Shown in pieces: positions 1-7,377 of a stretch of DNA of 64,000 nucleotides. Position numbers and translations under genes: made by a program. Under the pieces are notes generated by a model. The model did no database searches. It was not told where the DNA came from and saw nothing but the letters and a program-made list of their open reading frames with translations. The stretch is from positions 1 through 64,000 of the forward strand of contig NZ_JACBXD010000016.1 of NCBI RefSeq assembly GCF_013870525.1. Direction: 5' to 3'. The DNA is from Amycolatopsis pittospori (GTDB taxonomy: Bacteria; Actinomycetota; Actinomycetes; Mycobacteriales; Pseudonocardiaceae). Position 1 is the first letter of the stretch. Each line of letters opens with the position of its first letter.

Positions 1-97
1 CGGGCGGTTCGACGCGGGCCCGCGGCCGGGCGGCGGCTACCGGGTCGATGCGATACTTCCCGCCTACGTCCCGACTACGGAAGGCGAGACCGGGTGA
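1..97 (+). CDS. Sensor histidine kinase, C-terminal end (partial)
   Basis: Only the last 31 codons are in the window, read in the frame that starts at base 2 and stopping with TGA at 95-97. The visible residues contain the pattern AGPRPGGGYRV, which resembles the end of the ATPase domain in NarL/DesK-type sensor kinases, where a glycine-rich segment precedes the last strand. The stop overlaps the GTG start of the response regulator by three bases, so the two are translationally coupled. The role as partner kinase is inferred from this coupling; the histidine and sensor parts lie outside the window. Confidence 0.75.
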   Translation, partial: GRFDAGPRPGGGYRVDAILPAYVPTTEGETG

Positions 98-744
98 TCC
101 GGGTGGTCGTCGTCGACGACGAACCGATGGTCTGCGCGCATCTGCGGACGATCCTCGGTTCCGCGGACGACATCGAGGTCGTGGCGCAGGCACAGGACGG
201 CGCCGAGGCGGTCGAAGCGGTGGTCCGGCACCGGCCGCGGGTGGTGCTGATGGACCTGCGGATGCCGGGTGTCGACGGGCTGACCGCCATCGAGCGGATC
301 GCGAAACTCCCGGAGCCGCCCGCGGTCGTCGCGCTGACGACGTTCGACGCCGACACCTACGTCATCCGCGCGCTGCGGGCGGGCGCGGCGGGATTCCTGG
401 TGAAGTCGACGCCTCCGGAGGACCTGATCGGCCTGGTCCGCGTCGCGGCCGACGGGCATACGGTGCTCTCGCCCGAAGCCGCGCAACGGCTGGTGGCGAT
501 GTCGTCCGACGGACGCCGTCGCGGGGACGACGCGCGCCGGAAGACCGAAGGCCTCACCGAGCGGGAGACGGACGTCCTGGCCTGTCTCGGCGAGGGACTG
601 TCCAATGCGGACATCGCCGCACGCCTGCACCTGGCGGAGGCGACGGTGAAGAGCTACGTGTCGCGGATGCTGGTCAAACTGGACTGCGCGAACCGGACCC
701 AGGCGGGTCTGCTGGCGCACGAAGCCGGGCTGGTCAAGCGCTGA
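94..744 (+). CDS. NarL/FixJ-family response regulator
   Basis: A 216-residue cytoplasmic DNA-binding response regulator. The N-terminal receiver has the acidic pair at residues 8-9 (VVVDDEP), the predicted phospho-acceptor Asp54 in VLMDLRMPG and a KS pair in GFLVKSTPP. The C-terminal LuxR-type HTH (about 150-210) reads LTERETDVLACLGEGLSNADIA followed by ATVKSYVSRML. Starting at GTG 94 gives the canonical MIRVVVVDDE opening. It overlaps the upstream kinase fragment and forms a NarL-type two-component pair. Its 3' end overlaps the convergent HxlR gene by 11 bases. Target genes are unknown. Confidence 0.93.
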   Translation: MIRVVVVDDEPMVCAHLRTILGSADDIEVVAQAQDGAEAVEAVVRHRPRVVLMDLRMPGVDGLTAIERIAKLPEPPAVVALTTFDADTYVIRALRAGAAGFLVKSTPPEDLIGLVRVAADGHTVLSPEAAQRLVAMSSDGRRRGDDARRKTEGLTERETDVLACLGEGLSNADIAARLHLAEATVKSYVSRMLVKLDCANRTQAGLLAHEAGLVKR

Positions 745-1096
745 GCTGCCCGTCGTAGACCTTGCGTGAGTCGAGGACCTCGCCCATGTGGACGCGGGCC
801 CACCGGTCCAGCATCTCCAGCGGTTCGGCGAGGTTGCGGCCGAGCGCGGTCAGCTCGTACTCGACGTGCGGCGGGATCTCCGGGTACGCGGTGCGCGTCA
901 GGATGCCGTCGCGGACGAGGCTGCGCAGCGTCTGGGTGAGGACCTTCTGCGAGATGCCGCGGACGCGTTTGCCGATCTCGGTGAACCGGAGCGGGCCGTC
1001 GCCGAGCACGCCGACGATGAGCACGGTCCACTGGTCGCCGATGCGATCGAGCAGCGCGCGGGTCGGGCAGTCGGGGTCGTACGGGTTTCCGAGCAC
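734..1096 (-). CDS. HxlR-family transcriptional regulator
   Basis: A 120-residue single-domain winged-helix regulator. The family fingerprint is clear: a Cys near the N-terminus (DPDCPTRALLDRIGDQWTV), LGDGPLRFTEI, then the recognition region GISQKVLTQTLRSLVRDGI and YELTALGRNL in the wing. Members often sense quinones or electrophiles through that Cys and act as dimeric repressors. The GTG start at 1096 follows a good ribosome site (GGAGG at 1100-1104). A 17-bp palindrome sits directly upstream and is the likely operator. The gene is monocistronic and convergent with the response regulator. Confidence 0.9.
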   Translation of the reverse strand: MLGNPYDPDCPTRALLDRIGDQWTVLIVGVLGDGPLRFTEIGKRVRGISQKVLTQTLRSLVRDGILTRTAYPEIPPHVEYELTALGRNLAEPLEMLDRWARVHMGEVLDSRKVYDGQLSA

Positions 1097-1107
1097 GTGA
1101 CCTCCTC

Positions 1108-1124
1108 ACTCTCCCAGGGAGAGT
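1108..1124. promoter_or_regulatory. Palindrome upstream of HxlR gene (candidate operator)
   Basis: A perfect inverted repeat, ACTCTCCC-A-GGGAGAGT, lies 12 bp upstream of the HxlR start and overlaps its leader. The placement suits autoregulation, but there is no direct evidence of binding. Confidence 0.5.
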
Positions 1125-1131
1125 AACACGC

Positions 1132-1755
1132 CTAACGAGAGGGAGCGGGTTGCATCAGCGCTTCGAACAGCAGGATCAGGTGACGGCGGCCGCGCTCCCA
1201 GCGCGCTTCGAGATCGGCCTGGTCACGGGTCGCCCAGCTGGCGATGAGGATGCCGCGGACGACGTCCATCGCCGTGTACACCGCGTGCAGGAATTCCGGA
1301 TGCGGAGCGTGGTCCGGCAGCAGCGCCTTGCCGAACTCGACCAGGCTGCTCGTCGCGATCGGCTCGACCACCGCCATCTGCGCACGCAGTTCCGGGTCCG
1401 TGCGCGAGGCCACCCACAGCTCCACGGTCGCCGAGAAGACCGGGCCCTGGTGCATCTCCCACATCAGTTGCAACGCGTCGCCGACCGGGTCGGCCGACGC
1501 CTTGAGCCGGTCGATCTCGGCCATCGCGACCTCGGTGCGTTTGGCCGCGAGATGCCGGATCGCGGAGGTGACGAGGTCGGTCTTGGTCGGGAAATGGTGC
1601 ACCTGCGCACCCCGGGTCACCCCGGCGCGGTCCGCGACACGGGTCGTCGTGGTGCCCGCGTAGCCGTATTCGACGAGGCAGTCGATCGTCGCGTCGAGCA
1701 GCCTGACGCGCATCGCGGCGCTGCGTTCCTCCTGCGTGCGTCGTGGTGCGGCCAT
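1132..1755 (-). CDS. TetR/AcrR-family transcriptional regulator
   Basis: A 207-residue regulator. The N-terminal HTH (about 15-65) reads LLDATIDCLVEYGYAGTTTTRVADRAGVTRGAQVHHFP with separators typical of TetR, followed by an all-helical ligand domain. GAQVHHFPTK in place of the commoner GALYHHF places it in a large actinobacterial subgroup. The ATG at 1755 is followed by a basic N-terminus (MAAPRRTQEE). It reads away from the HxlR gene, and a 16-bp palindrome lies just upstream. No efflux pump or enzyme is directly coupled, so the target is unknown. Confidence 0.9.
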   Translation of the reverse strand: MAAPRRTQEERSAAMRVRLLDATIDCLVEYGYAGTTTTRVADRAGVTRGAQVHHFPTKTDLVTSAIRHLAAKRTEVAMAEIDRLKASADPVGDALQLMWEMHQGPVFSATVELWVASRTDPELRAQMAVVEPIATSSLVEFGKALLPDHAPHPEFLHAVYTAMDVVRGILIASWATRDQADLEARWERGRRHLILLFEALMQPAPSR

Positions 1756-1771
1756 GTGCCTACTTTATGGG

Positions 1772-1787
1772 GCGCCTCGCGAGGCGC
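1772..1787. promoter_or_regulatory. 16-bp palindrome upstream of TetR gene
   Basis: GCGCCTCG-CGAGGCGC is a perfect palindrome 16 bp upstream of the TetR start codon, in the right place for an autoregulatory operator. Its high GC means it could also act as an RNA hairpin, so the call is tentative. Confidence 0.35.
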
Positions 1788-1796
1788 GCTCCCCAC

Positions 1797-1860
1797 CGCG
1801 TTCAGTCCTCTGAATGCGGTAGTTCGACGGCGAACGATCGCATCCAGAGGACTAAACGCG
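1797..1860. terminator. 22-bp-arm hairpin repeat overlapping the hydrolase stop codon
   Basis: The arms at 1797-1818 and 1839-1860 are inverted repeats with 20 of 22 bases matching and a 20-base loop. The right arm contains the stop codon (1852-1854) of the S15/CocE gene. The position at a gene end suggests a terminator or dispersed 3'-end repeat. No T-tract follows on the minus strand. Confidence 0.6.
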
Positions 1861-3642
1861 GGGAGCGACGGGCACGGACAGCGAAGTCCGGCCCAGGTCG
1901 AAGGTCACCCGGGCGCCGGGAGCGGGCAGGGCCGGGTCGAACATGTCGGCGTCGGTGCCACCGAGGACGAGCGCCAGGCGGTGCCCGGCCGGGACGACGT
2001 GGTCGAGGCTGCTCAGCCGGAACGTCATCGTGTACGCCTTGCCGGGGACCAAGGGTTCACCCCGCCACAGTGACCGGTGGTGGCCGAGGTCGGCCCAGCC
2101 GGTCGCCACGATCCGCTTGTCCACAGTGGCCGGATCGACGGCGGTGTCGAGGAAGCAGCCGGTGTCGGCGGCCGTTCCCGCGCCCCAGCAGGAGCGGGTC
2201 GTCAGGTCCTTGATGCCCAGGGCGGGGAACTTCGTGTTCCGGACGGTCGCGGGACCGTAGTCGACCAGCACCGCGCCGAGCCGCGCGCTCGGCTTGTCCG
2301 AGCGGGCGGTCACCGTCACCGTGGCGGTCCCGGCGATCCGGGTGTCCGCGCGCATCGGTTCACCGGCGAAGACGAGCCGTTCCGGGCTGGCCTGCGACGG
2401 GTTCTCGACCCAGTGCGACGCACCGCGCGCGGGATCGTCGGTCAGCGAAGCCGCACCAGAGGCAGGGCGGCTTCCCAACCCGCCGTCCCCGGCGGGCCAC
2501 AGGGTGTGCGGACGCGTGCCCGCCGGCGGCCAGCGGCGTTCGTCGGTCCAGCGGTCCGGGGTGTGCTCGATCCGGATCGCCGGTTCGGTCTCGACGCCGT
2601 TGCGGACGCCGAGCAACCACCGGTCGAACCAGCGGTGCAGCGTCTTCACGAACAGCGAACGGTCCAGGTCGAACGGGTCGACGTGCGCCGCCTGATGCAG
2701 CCACGCCTTGCGCGGCACGCCGTTCGTGTTCAGTGCCTCCCACCAGGGACCGAGCTGGATCGGGTTGACGTTGAGATCGTGGAAGCCCATCGACGCGAAA
2801 ACGCTTGCGCGTACCTTGCCCGTCTTCGCGACGTAGTCCAGCCCGCGCCAGTACTCGTTGAAGTTCCCGTCCGTTCCCGCCTGACGGGCCTTGTCCTCTT
2901 CGAACGGCCGGCACAGCTTCATCGCCCGTTCGTTGTACAGATCCGGGCCGCCCGCCCAGCCGAAGTACGCACCGTGCGAGTTGTGCACCTCGTAGTAGGA
3001 ACTGACCCCGGCGATCGGCACGATGGTCTTCAGCCCGTCGATCCCGGACGCCGCCATCCCGATCGCCGTCGCCCCGTCCTGCGACTTCCCGATCGCGCCC
3101 ACCGAACCGCCGGCCCAGCCCGCGCGGATCGGCTCGCCCCCGAACGGCGTCCGGAACGCTCGAGCGCGCCCGTTGAGCCAGTTCACGACCCCGTTCCCCG
3201 ACGCGACGTCGTCGAAGCAACCGGACGAGCGGTTGGTGCCCCCGACGTCGACCAGTACGACCGCGTAGCCGCGCGGGACGAAGTAGTTGTCGTAGAAGAG
3301 CGGGAACCGCGACGGCGTGCCGTCGGGGAGGTAGGTCTTCGGCTGGCGCTCGTTGCCGCGCCCGATCTTCTCGAAGTACGGGCTGACGTCCATGATCACC
3401 GGAACGCCCGCGGCGAGTTCCGCCGGGCGGATGATGTCGGCGGCGACCCGGTCGACCTGTCCGTCGCGGTCGAGGTCCTGACCGGTCTCCACCCAGGCGG
3501 TCTCCCGGATGGCCTTCTCGTAGGAGAACACCGGCGCGCTGACACCGCCGGTCAGGACGAACGCGGGTTCCGCGGCGGTCGCCGGCACGGCGGCCGCCAG
3601 CAGCATCGCCACGACGGTGGCGGTCAAAGTCCTCAGCCCCAT
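1852..3642 (-). CDS. Secreted CocE/NonD-type hydrolase (S15 X-Pro dipeptidyl-peptidase family)
   Basis: A 596-residue exported alpha/beta hydrolase. The ATG at 3642 gives a standard signal peptide (MGLRTLTATVVAMLLAAAVP, cleavage after ATAA). The serine elbow is GKSQDG, the family's GxSxxG, preceded by GGSVGAIG. A helical cap segment follows (KLCRPFEEDKARQAGTDG), then a His-containing segment (HQAAHVDPFD). The C-terminal third, with VDYGP and ITARSD-like strands, matches the jelly-roll domain of XPD/CocE proteins. Family members cleave Xaa-Pro dipeptides or acyl esters; which one applies here cannot be told. Reading upstream of this start adds residues that look non-coding and would remove the signal peptide. 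Confidence 0.88.
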   Translation of the reverse strand: MGLRTLTATVVAMLLAAAVPATAAEPAFVLTGGVSAPVFSYEKAIRETAWVETGQDLDRDGQVDRVAADIIRPAELAAGVPVIMDVSPYFEKIGRGNERQPKTYLPDGTPSRFPLFYDNYFVPRGYAVVLVDVGGTNRSSGCFDDVASGNGVVNWLNGRARAFRTPFGGEPIRAGWAGGSVGAIGKSQDGATAIGMAASGIDGLKTIVPIAGVSSYYEVHNSHGAYFGWAGGPDLYNERAMKLCRPFEEDKARQAGTDGNFNEYWRGLDYVAKTGKVRASVFASMGFHDLNVNPIQLGPWWEALNTNGVPRKAWLHQAAHVDPFDLDRSLFVKTLHRWFDRWLLGVRNGVETEPAIRIEHTPDRWTDERRWPPAGTRPHTLWPAGDGGLGSRPASGAASLTDDPARGASHWVENPSQASPERLVFAGEPMRADTRIAGTATVTVTARSDKPSARLGAVLVDYGPATVRNTKFPALGIKDLTTRSCWGAGTAADTGCFLDTAVDPATVDKRIVATGWADLGHHRSLWRGEPLVPGKAYTMTFRLSSLDHVVPAGHRLALVLGGTDADMFDPALPAPGARVTFDLGRTSLSVPVAPRV

Positions 3643-3715
3643 CCGGCGAGTATCGCTTACAAAACCCGAACATCGCCCCCACATTCCCCGTATCTGCCCA
3701 CGCGACGCTCTTCGC

Positions 3716-4105
3716 ATGCTGAAACACACCATCGCCGCCTGCCTCACCGCGGCCGGCCTCGTCGCCCTCGCCCCGGCCGCCTCGGCCCAGAGCACCCCGC
3801 CGCCCGCACCGGGCCCGATCACCCTGAGCCCGGAGGAGTCCCAGCTGCTGTGCGCCGACTGGCTGCCCAAGCTCACCAAGCGCACCGCGAAGCTCACCGA
3901 ACGCATCAACGGCGGCCCCGAGATCCGTGGTTCGGTGGCGAACCTCAAGGCCCGGGCTGAGGACCAGCGCAAGAAGAACCACAACGACTTCGCCGACAAG
4001 CTCCAGAAACGCGCCGACAAGCGCAGCGGACACCTCCCCGAACTCGCCGCGGCGAAGCAGAAGCTGGACTCGTTCACCGGCGCGCACTGCAAGGCGGGCA
4101 AGTGA
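3716..4105 (+). CDS. Small secreted protein, function unknown
   Basis: 129 residues from the ATG at 3716. A signal peptide (about 1-24, ending ASA before QSTPP) is followed by a Pro-rich linker and a Lys/Arg- and Ala-rich, probably helical domain (about 40-125) with two cysteines (in LLCADW and AHCKAG) that could form a disulfide. I do not recognise a named family. It diverges from the hydrolase and overlaps the next small gene by four bases (GTGA), so the two exported products are probably co-translated. Confidence 0.75.
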   Translation: MLKHTIAACLTAAGLVALAPAASAQSTPPPAPGPITLSPEESQLLCADWLPKLTKRTAKLTERINGGPEIRGSVANLKARAEDQRKKNHNDFADKLQKRADKRSGHLPELAAAKQKLDSFTGAHCKAGK

Positions 4106-4281
4106 AACGCTGGGTGGCCGCCGCCCTGACCACGCTGGCCTTGTTCGGCACGGCAGCCTGCGACGGCGAGGAGGCGTCGAGCCCGCCGCCGGATCCGGCC
4201 TCGGCGCCCGGCGATCTGAGCGACATCCAGCGCACCCTGGATTCGATCGAGCAGGAAATGGCCGGCGACCCGGCCCCGTGA
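4102..4281 (+). CDS. 59-residue putative lipoprotein
   Basis: Starts at GTG 4102 inside the GTGA overlap with the preceding gene and stops at 4279-4281. The first 20 residues (VKRWVAAALTTLALFGTAAC) form a basic n-region, hydrophobic core and a weak lipobox ending GTAAC, so the Cys may be lipidated. The rest is a Pro/Ser-rich linker and a short acidic helix (DLSDIQRTLDSIEQEMAG). The stop lies 12 bases before the response-regulator start, suggesting one transcript with the two-component system. The sequence is too short to assign a family. Confidence 0.6.
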   Translation: MKRWVAAALTTLALFGTAACDGEEASSPPPDPASAPGDLSDIQRTLDSIEQEMAGDPAP

Positions 4282-4293
4282 CAGGATCGGGCG

Positions 4294-4983
4294 GTGACGA
4301 CGCAACCGGGACGCGGACTGGTACTGGTCGTCGAGGACGACCCCGCGATCGCCGAACTCGCTTCGCTCTACCTGAAGCGGGACGGGTTCGGCGTGCGGGT
4401 CGAGGCGGACGGCGGCGCGGCGCTGGCGACGATCCGGCGGCTCCGCCCGGTGGCGATCGTCCTCGACATCGGACTGTCCGGAATGGACGGTATCGAGATC
4501 TGCCGGACGCTGCGCGCGGACGGCGACTGGACGCCGGTGCTGTTCGTGACGGCGCGCGACGACGAACTGGATCGCCTGCTGGGCCTGGAGATCGGCGCGG
4601 ACGACTACCTGACGAAACCGTTCAGCCCGCGTGAACTCTCCGCCAGGGTGCGGACGGTCCTGCGTCGCGCCGCCGGCGCCGCACCGCCCGCCGAGACCTA
4701 CGCGGCGGGCGGTGTCCGTATCGACGTCACCCAGCGCCGAGTTTGGGCCGCCGACGCCGAAATAGCACTGACCTCGACCGAATTCGACCTGCTCACCCAC
4801 CTCGTGCGGCGACCCGGCCAGGTCTTCAGCCGCGAGCAGCTGCTCAGTTCGGTCTGGGGGTACGCGGCGTCCGCGGGCACGCGGACCGTCGACGTCCACA
4901 TCGCCCAGCTGCGCGGGAAACTGGGCGGGCACAGTCCGATCAGGACGGTCCGCGGCATCGGGTACGCGGCGGACGCCGGATGA
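4294..4983 (+). CDS. OmpR/PhoB-family response regulator
   Basis: A 229-residue winged-helix response regulator. The receiver shows VVEDDPAIAEL at the N-terminus, Asp58 as phospho-acceptor in IVLDIGLSGMDG, a T/A switch in LFVTARDDE and Lys in YLTKPFSPRE. The C-terminal Trans_reg_C domain (about 130-228) has LTSTEFDLLTHLVRRPGQVF and the recognition helix RTVDVHIAQLRGKLG. The GTG start at 4294 is preferred because it opens directly into the receiver. Its stop overlaps the kinase ATG by four bases, a classic coupled pair. Confidence 0.95.
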   Translation: MTTQPGRGLVLVVEDDPAIAELASLYLKRDGFGVRVEADGGAALATIRRLRPVAIVLDIGLSGMDGIEICRTLRADGDWTPVLFVTARDDELDRLLGLEIGADDYLTKPFSPRELSARVRTVLRRAAGAAPPAETYAAGGVRIDVTQRRVWAADAEIALTSTEFDLLTHLVRRPGQVFSREQLLSSVWGYAASAGTRTVDVHIAQLRGKLGGHSPIRTVRGIGYAADAG

Positions 4984-6335
4984 GGCGGACCTCGCTCGCG
5001 CTGCGGATCACCGTGGTGTGCCTCGCGATCGCCGCGGTCGCGGTGGTGGTGGCCGGTCTGGTCGCGGCCAGGCTGATCCGCACCGCCGGGACCGACGTGC
5101 TCCGGCAGTCGCTCTCGGCGCAGGCCGACGTGGTCGCGAGCCAGCTCGACGAGACCGGGATCGGGAACCGGCTCGGTGTGGGCAAGGTCGCCGAAGTCGT
5201 GCGGGGACAAGGGATCGACGTCGTCGTCCGCCGTCCGAACGGCACACTCGACGGCGCCGGGACGGTCGCCGCGATCGCCGCTTCCCGCGCGGGGCTCACG
5301 CGCACGGGGTCCGACACCGTCCTCGTGGAGGGCCGGCAGTACCTCGTCGAGGTCCGCACCGTCGGACAACGCGGTGCCGCGTTCGCGCTGGTCCAGTCGA
5401 CGGAGACCGGCGAGGCGCGGGGCCGGACGCTGGTCCGGAACATCCTGCTCGCCCTCGGCGCGGGGCTGACGGTCGCCGCGATCGCCGGGCTGGTGCTGAG
5501 CCGGATGCTGTCCCGGCCGCTGCGGCGAGCGGCGTCGGTGGCGAAGGGGATGCGCTCCGGACGCCGTGACCTGCGCGTTCCGGTCGAAGGTCCGTCCGAG
5601 GTCGCGGACGTCGCGGAGTCGGTCAACAGCCTGGCCGACGCGCTGCACTACAGCGAATCACGGCAACGCGAGTTCCTGCTTTCGGTGTCACATGAGCTGC
5701 GGACGCCCCTGACGGCCGTCACCGGGTTCGCCGAGGCGATCAGCGACGGCGTGGCCGAAGGCGAAGACGCACGGCGCGCCGGGGAGACCATCCATCGCGA
5801 AGCCGTCCGGCTGGAACGCCTGGTCAGCGACCTGCTGGAGCTGGCGAGGCTCGGCGCCGACGAATTCCGCCTCGACCCCACGCGGCTCGATCTGGCCGCG
5901 CTCGTCGACGAATGCGCCGACGTCTGGCGGCTGCGCTGCGCTCAGCAGAACGTGACGCTGCTGGTCGAGCGACCTCGCGGCGAGGTTCCGGTCATCGCCG
6001 ATCCGCGGCGGCTTCGCCAGGTGATCGACGGACTGGCCGAGAACGCCCTTCGGGTGACCCCGGCGGGTGCGCCGATCGTGTTCTCCCTGGCGGCCTTCGA
6101 GGGACAGGCGCAGCTCGCGGTGCGGGACGGCGGTCCCGGCCTGGCACCGGAGGACTACCCGGTCGCGTTCGAACGCGGCGTGCTGAACAAGCGGTACCGC
6201 GACAGCCGTCCCGTCGGTTCGGGGATCGGGCTCGCACTGGCCCACGGCCTGGTCACCCGCATGGGCGGGACACTGACCGCCGGTCCGGCGCCGGAAGGCG
6301 GAGCCGCGTTCACCGTCACGTTCCGGTTAGGGTGA
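4980..6335 (+). CDS. Membrane sensor histidine kinase (EnvZ/OmpR class)
   Basis: 451 residues from an ATG in the ATGA overlap. TM1 is at about 8-32; an extracytoplasmic sensor of about 120 residues follows; TM2 is near 150-172; then a HAMP domain (LSRPLRRAASVAKGMRSGRRD). The DHp H-box is SVSHELRTPLTAV with the phosphorylated His; the ATPase domain has a weak N-box (GLAENALRVTP), DGGPGLAPED and a G2-like GSGIGLALAHG. The N-box lacks the usual second Asn. It phosphorylates the regulator encoded just upstream. The signal is unknown. Confidence 0.94.
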   Translation: MRRTSLALRITVVCLAIAAVAVVVAGLVAARLIRTAGTDVLRQSLSAQADVVASQLDETGIGNRLGVGKVAEVVRGQGIDVVVRRPNGTLDGAGTVAAIAASRAGLTRTGSDTVLVEGRQYLVEVRTVGQRGAAFALVQSTETGEARGRTLVRNILLALGAGLTVAAIAGLVLSRMLSRPLRRAASVAKGMRSGRRDLRVPVEGPSEVADVAESVNSLADALHYSESRQREFLLSVSHELRTPLTAVTGFAEAISDGVAEGEDARRAGETIHREAVRLERLVSDLLELARLGADEFRLDPTRLDLAALVDECADVWRLRCAQQNVTLLVERPRGEVPVIADPRRLRQVIDGLAENALRVTPAGAPIVFSLAAFEGQAQLAVRDGGPGLAPEDYPVAFERGVLNKRYRDSRPVGSGIGLALAHGLVTRMGGTLTAGPAPEGGAAFTVTFRLG

Positions 6336-6339
6336 TCAC

Positions 6340-7248
6340 GTGGAGATGTTGCACCTGCGGTATTTCGTGGCCGTCGCCGAGGAGCTGAACTTCTCCCAGG
6401 CGGCCAGGAAGCTGCATATGGCCGCCTCTCCCCTGAGCCAGCGCATCAAGGATCTCGAACACGAACTCGGCCACCGGCTGTTCGACCGCAGTACGCATCA
6501 CGTCACGCTCACCGCGGCCGGATCCGCGCTGCTGCCGATCGCGAAGGACGTCCTCGAACAGGTCAACGCCATTCCCTGGCGGTTGCGGGAAGCAGTGAAA
6601 CCACGGCGGAGCACCGTGTTCATCGGGATGCCCGCCGGGGTGCACCCCGCCTTGCGGGAACGCGTCAAACGCCTCGAAGAACGCTGTCACGACCGGTTCG
6701 AACTCAAACGCTGGCCCGGGACGACACCCGATCTGGTCGCCGGGGTACACGAGGGCAAGCTCGCGTTGTCGCTGGTGCGGATGCCGGTGACCGATCCCGC
6801 CCTGGAGATGATCCCGGTGCAGGTCGAGCGGCTCGGCGCGGTCGTGCCCGCCGACCGGTTCGCCGGACGGGAAACGGTGGACATCGCCGAATTGAGTGAC
6901 CTGTCCTACATCGCTTCCGCTTCGGAAAGCATCCCGGCCTATTCGGACGATATGGACCGGAAATTGTCGAACGCGGGAATCAAGAAACGACTCAAAGTCG
7001 GCGGAACCGAATATTCGGGCATCTCGGAACTGGTGGCCAACGGGTCGTCGTTCTCGATCACCATGCTCGATCCGGCCAGTCCGATGCATCTGTTCCTCGT
7101 CGACGGCGCGACCATCCTGCCGTTCGCGGATTTCCGGCCCCAGCTGGAAACAGCCCTGGTCTGGCGACGTGACAGAGCCGAGGACGGCGACCTCGCCGAG
7201 CTGGTCGAGGGCGTCCGCGAGATCTTCGCCGAACCACTTTCGACCTAA
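6340..7248 (+). CDS. LysR-family transcriptional regulator
   Basis: 302 residues. The N-terminal HTH (MLHLRYFVAVAEELNFSQAARKLHMAASPLSQRIKDLE region) is typical LysR, followed by the helical linker and a periplasmic-binding-like effector domain with ligand loops around FIGMPAGVHP. The GTG at 6340 and the ATG at 6346 are both possible starts; GTG adds only two residues. It lies upstream of, and co-directional with, the five-gene acyl-CoA/ketone operon and is the natural candidate for its activator. The spacer between them holds two inverted repeats. Confidence 0.92.
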   Translation: MEMLHLRYFVAVAEELNFSQAARKLHMAASPLSQRIKDLEHELGHRLFDRSTHHVTLTAAGSALLPIAKDVLEQVNAIPWRLREAVKPRRSTVFIGMPAGVHPALRERVKRLEERCHDRFELKRWPGTTPDLVAGVHEGKLALSLVRMPVTDPALEMIPVQVERLGAVVPADRFAGRETVDIAELSDLSYIASASESIPAYSDDMDRKLSNAGIKKRLKVGGTEYSGISELVANGSSFSITMLDPASPMHLFLVDGATILPFADFRPQLETALVWRRDRAEDGDLAELVEGVREIFAEPLST

Positions 7249-7268
7249 GCTCCCAATTCGGACACAAG

Positions 7269-7297
7269 AATGGTATGACCGCCGCGGTCATACCATT
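7269..7297. terminator. Perfect 13-bp inverted repeat after the LysR gene
   Basis: The arms AATGGTATGACCG and its exact complement are separated by CCG. It lies 21 bp after the LysR stop and 81 bp before the CoA-transferase start. No T-run follows, so it could be a terminator or a regulator-binding site (TGGTATGACC half-sites) for the downstream operon. Confidence 0.55.
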
Positions 7298-7330
7298 CCG
7301 CGTTTCTTGATCATTCCCTTTCCCGGTATC

Positions 7331-7377
7331 CGCGCCTAACTTCGGTTGTAGAGCGAACAACGGCGAAGGGAAGCGAA
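7331..7377 (+). promoter_or_regulatory. Promoter and leader of the five-gene operon
   Basis: A TAACTT hexamer at 7337-7342 could be a -10 element. An inverted repeat GTTGT-N7-ACAAC spans 7345-7361, and a ribosome site GAAGGGA lies about 6 bases before the ATG at 7378. The repeat has the palindromic character of LysR-family sites. Assigned by position only. Confidence 0.4.

Noticed and set aside
2077..3960. A 627-residue plus-strand frame antisense to the hydrolase gene
   Set aside because: It is the mirror of a GC-rich gene; Arg/Pro/Val-rich with no motif, and it runs through the real starts of both neighbouring genes.
3643..4932. An upstream extension of the S15/CocE frame to 1026 residues
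   Set aside because: The added residues overlap the response-regulator gene on the other strand, have no domain match and would bury the signal peptide starting at 3642.
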